The notes beneath the pieces were generated by a model. That model saw only the letters and a program-made list of their open reading frames with translations, was not told where the DNA came from and did no database searches. Shown piece by piece: positions 6,751 to 8,066 of a DNA stretch of 8,066 nucleotides; the first letter of the stretch is position 1; each line of letters begins with the position of its first letter. Origin of the DNA: Prevotellaceae bacterium UBA4301 (GTDB taxonomy: Bacteria; Bacteroidota; Bacteroidia; Bacteroidales; Bacteroidaceae). Position numbers and translations under genes: made by a program. The DNA is taken from assembly GCA_002395775.1 (NCBI GenBank), contig DGUV01000043.1, forward strand, positions 1 to 8,066, in the 5' to 3' direction.

Positions 6751-6799
6751 ATGTCAAATGTTTGATGTCAAATGTCAAATGTTAAATGTCAAATGTAGG
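6751..6799. repeat. Heptanucleotide tandem repeat (ATGTCAA on +, TTGACAT on -)
   Basis: Seven 7-base units lie head to tail: ATGTCAA at 6751, 6765, 6772 and 6786, with the variants ATGTTTG (6758), ATGTTAA (6779) and ATGTAGG (6793). The array ends 10 bases before the start of the RNase H gene and occupies most of its leader. Seven is not a multiple of three and no coding frame uses the array, so copy-number change would alter leader length or promoter spacing rather than a protein. Similar short AT-rich heptamer arrays are, to my recollection, found in intergenic regions of Bacteroidales. Confidence 0.85.
6790..6797 (-). promoter_or_regulatory. Possible -7 box (TACATTTG) for the rnh-ABC-sulfatase-acyltransferase operon
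   Basis: The minus strand reads TACATTTG, an exact TAnnTTTG match, at the upstream edge of the heptamer array. Transcription from it would start near 6783 and give a leader of about 40 bases made almost wholly of heptamers. No TTTG -33 box lies 19-21 bases upstream, and the box is partly created by the repeat sequence itself, so the call is tentative. Confidence 0.35.
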
Positions 6800-6824
6800 A
6801 TGAATATGCGCTTTAGTGCGTGGG

Positions 6825-6856
6825 AAAAGTCTTGGGGCATTGCCCCCCAGGCTTTT
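6825..6856 (-). terminator. Hairpin with U-tract at the end of argS
   Basis: On the minus strand the sequence from inside the argS stop codon folds as AAAAG-C-CU-G-GGGG, loop GCAAUG, CCCC-A-AG-A-CUUUU. This is a stem of 11 pairs with two mismatches, ending in UUUU. The GC core, the A-tract before it and the U-tract after it are those of an intrinsic terminator that can also work on the plus strand. It would separate argS from the envelope operon. Confidence 0.6.
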
Positions 6857-8066
6857 ACATCCTCTCCGGTACCTCTATGCCCAGCAGGCCGAGACCGTTC
6901 TTGACCACCTTGCCGACGGCCTCCGAAAGGGCCAGGCGCACCAACTGCTTGTCGCGGTCCTCCTCCTTCAGCACACTGAAGTCGTGGTAGAACTGGTTGT
7001 ACTCCTTCACCAGGTCGTAACAGTAGTTGGCGATGCACGAGGGATTGTAGTCTCCGGCAGCCTGACGCACCACGGCGGCAAAGTCATTGAGGTGCTGGAT
7101 GAGGCTTATCTCCTTGTCGCTCAGTTCGGCTGTCGTGGGCAGCGAGGAGGGGCGTTCGATGCCTTGCGCCTCAGCCTTGCGCAGTATGCTGCGGATGCGG
7201 GCGTAGGTGTATTGGATGAAGGGGCCCGTGTTGCCGTTGAAGTCGATGCTCTCTTCGGGGTTGAAGAGCATGTTCTTGCGGGCGTCCACCTTCAGGATGA
7301 AGTACTTCAGGGCGCCCATGCCCACGATGCGGGCTATCTCCCGAGCCTCTTCGGGGGTGATGTCCTCCAGTTTGTTCACCTTGTCGGCACTCATCTGGCT
7401 GGCATCCTCTATCATGGTCTGTATGAGGTCGTCGGCATCCACCACGGTACCCTCGCGGCTCTTCATCTTACCATTGGGCAGTTCCACCATGCCGTAGGAG
7501 AAGTGCACGAGGTCCTTGCCCCACTTGAAGCCCAGTTTGTCCAGCAATATGCTCAGCACCTGAAAGTGGTAGTTCTGCTCGTTACCCACGACGTATATCA
7601 TCTTGTCGATGGGATAGTCCTGGAAACGCAGTTTGGCCGTGCCGATGTCCTGCGTCATATAGACGCTGGTGCCGTCGGAGCGCAGCAGCAGCTTCTCGTC
7701 CAGGCCCTCCTTCGTGAGGTCGGCCCACACGCTTCCGTCCGGGCGGCGATAGAAGAATCCCTTCTGCAGGCCTTCCTCCACCTTCTCCTTGCCCTCCAGA
7801 TAGGTGTCGCTTTCGTAGTAAATCTTGTCGAACGAGACGCCCAGCGCCTTGTAGGTCTGGTCGAATCCGGCATACACCCACTCGTTCATCTTCCTCCACA
7901 GGCCGCGCACCTCGGGGTCGTTCTGCTCCCACCTGACCAGCATCTCGTGGGCCTCCTTGATGAGCGGAGCCTCCTGTTTGGCCTTCTCCTCGTCCATGCC
8001 TTGGGCCACGAGCTCCTTCACCTCCTCGCGATAGTGCTTGTCGAAGGCCACGTAGTAGTCGCCAAT
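6855..8066 (-). CDS. argS: Arginyl-tRNA synthetase, C-terminal part (partial at the right edge)
   Basis: The frame is open from the window edge to TAA at 6857-6855, giving 403 residues. The enzyme charges tRNA-Arg with arginine in the cytoplasm. The family is usually near 590-600 residues, so about 195 are outside the window, including the HIGH motif. Visible here are the class I catalytic core (LLLRSDGTSVYMTQDIGTA near 127-144, YVVGNEQNYHFQV at 158-170), the KMSKS-equivalent loop KMKSREGT at 200-207, and the C-terminal DALR anticodon-binding helix bundle from about 285 (TYARIRSILRKA) to the family ending LGIEVPERM. Lys-Met-Lys-Ser-Arg in place of KMSK is normal for this family. The frame reads straight through the GTG near 8051 (IGDYYVAFDKHY), so that GTG is an internal valine and not a start. 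A hairpin terminator follows at once. No defect is seen. Confidence 0.96.
   Translation of the reverse strand: MGDYYVAFDKHYREEVKELVAQGMDEEKAKQEAPLIKEAHEMLVRWEQNDPEVRGLWRKMNEWVYAGFDQTYKALGVSFDKIYYESDTYLEGKEKVEEGLQKGFFYRRPDGSVWADLTKEGLDEKLLLRSDGTSVYMTQDIGTAKLRFQDYPIDKMIYVVGNEQNYHFQVLSILLDKLGFKWGKDLVHFSYGMVELPNGKMKSREGTVVDADDLIQTMIEDASQMSADKVNKLEDITPEEAREIARIVGMGALKYFILKVDARKNMLFNPEESIDFNGNTGPFIQYTYARIRSILRKAEAQGIERPSSLPTTAELSDKEISLIQHLNDFAAVVRQAAGDYNPSCIANYCYDLVKEYNQFYHDFSVLKEEDRDKQLVRLALSEAVGKVVKNGLGLLGIEVPERM

Noticed and set aside
6742..6854. Small RNA or riboswitch between argS and the RNase H gene
   Set aside because: The gap is fully explained by the argS terminator hairpin, the heptamer array and a possible -7 box; no further conserved structure is visible.
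7452..7468. KMKSR instead of KMSKS in arginyl-tRNA synthetase
   Set aside because: Degenerate KMSK motifs are normal in ArgRS and the rest of the core is intact; this is not evidence of a defect.

Overview
The window looks like a chromosomal segment of a Gram-negative Bacteroidales bacterium, most likely Prevotellaceae-like. The reasons are an arginyl-tRNA synthetase with the KMKSR/EGT loop and LGIEVPERM tail, a ribonuclease H of the type typical of Bacteroidetes, an LTA-synthase-like sulfatase beside an LpxL-type acyltransferase, the C-terminus of a TonB-dependent receptor, and TAnnTTTG-type -7 promoter boxes. This assignment rests on recognising families by eye; no database search was possible. 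All supported genes lie on the minus strand, so the biological reading order is from high to low coordinates.

Layout in reading order. (1) 8066-6855: the C-terminal two thirds of argS, cut by the window edge, followed by a hairpin that starts at the stop codon. (2) 6799-6751: a heptanucleotide tandem repeat, with a possible -7 box at its upstream edge. (3) 6741-1427: a tight gene run of a short RNase HI, an MsbA-like ABC exporter, an LTA-synthase/OpgB-like membrane sulfatase, an LpxL-like lipid acyltransferase and a small lipoprotein. The rnh/ABC, sulfatase/acyltransferase and acyltransferase/lipoprotein junctions overlap by 1-4 bases, and 47 bases separate the ABC gene from the sulfatase. 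This looks like one operon devoted mainly to envelope lipids: an exporter, a lipid acyltransferase, and a phosphoglycerol/phosphoethanolamine-type transferase acting in the periplasm.

(4) About 1546-1540: the most unusual point in the window. The lipoprotein reads normally for about 73 residues and then stops making sense. At the same place, in the +1 frame, a typical C-terminal beta-barrel end of a TonB-dependent receptor begins and runs to its own stop and hairpin. This looks like a deletion, recombination or assembly junction joining two unrelated gene remnants. (5) 1292-1204: a long terminator-like hairpin, a small AT palindrome and a -7 promoter box. (6) 1153-1: the N-terminal 384 residues of a secreted multi-domain protein (signal peptide, Ig/BACON-like, LamG-like and CBM4/9-like segments), cut by the left edge.

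No tRNA, rRNA, CRISPR array, transposase or phage gene was seen. I did not find a clearly novel system. The best leads are the gene-fusion scar, the heptamer array in the leader of the envelope operon, and the RNase H lacking its usual N-terminal domain.
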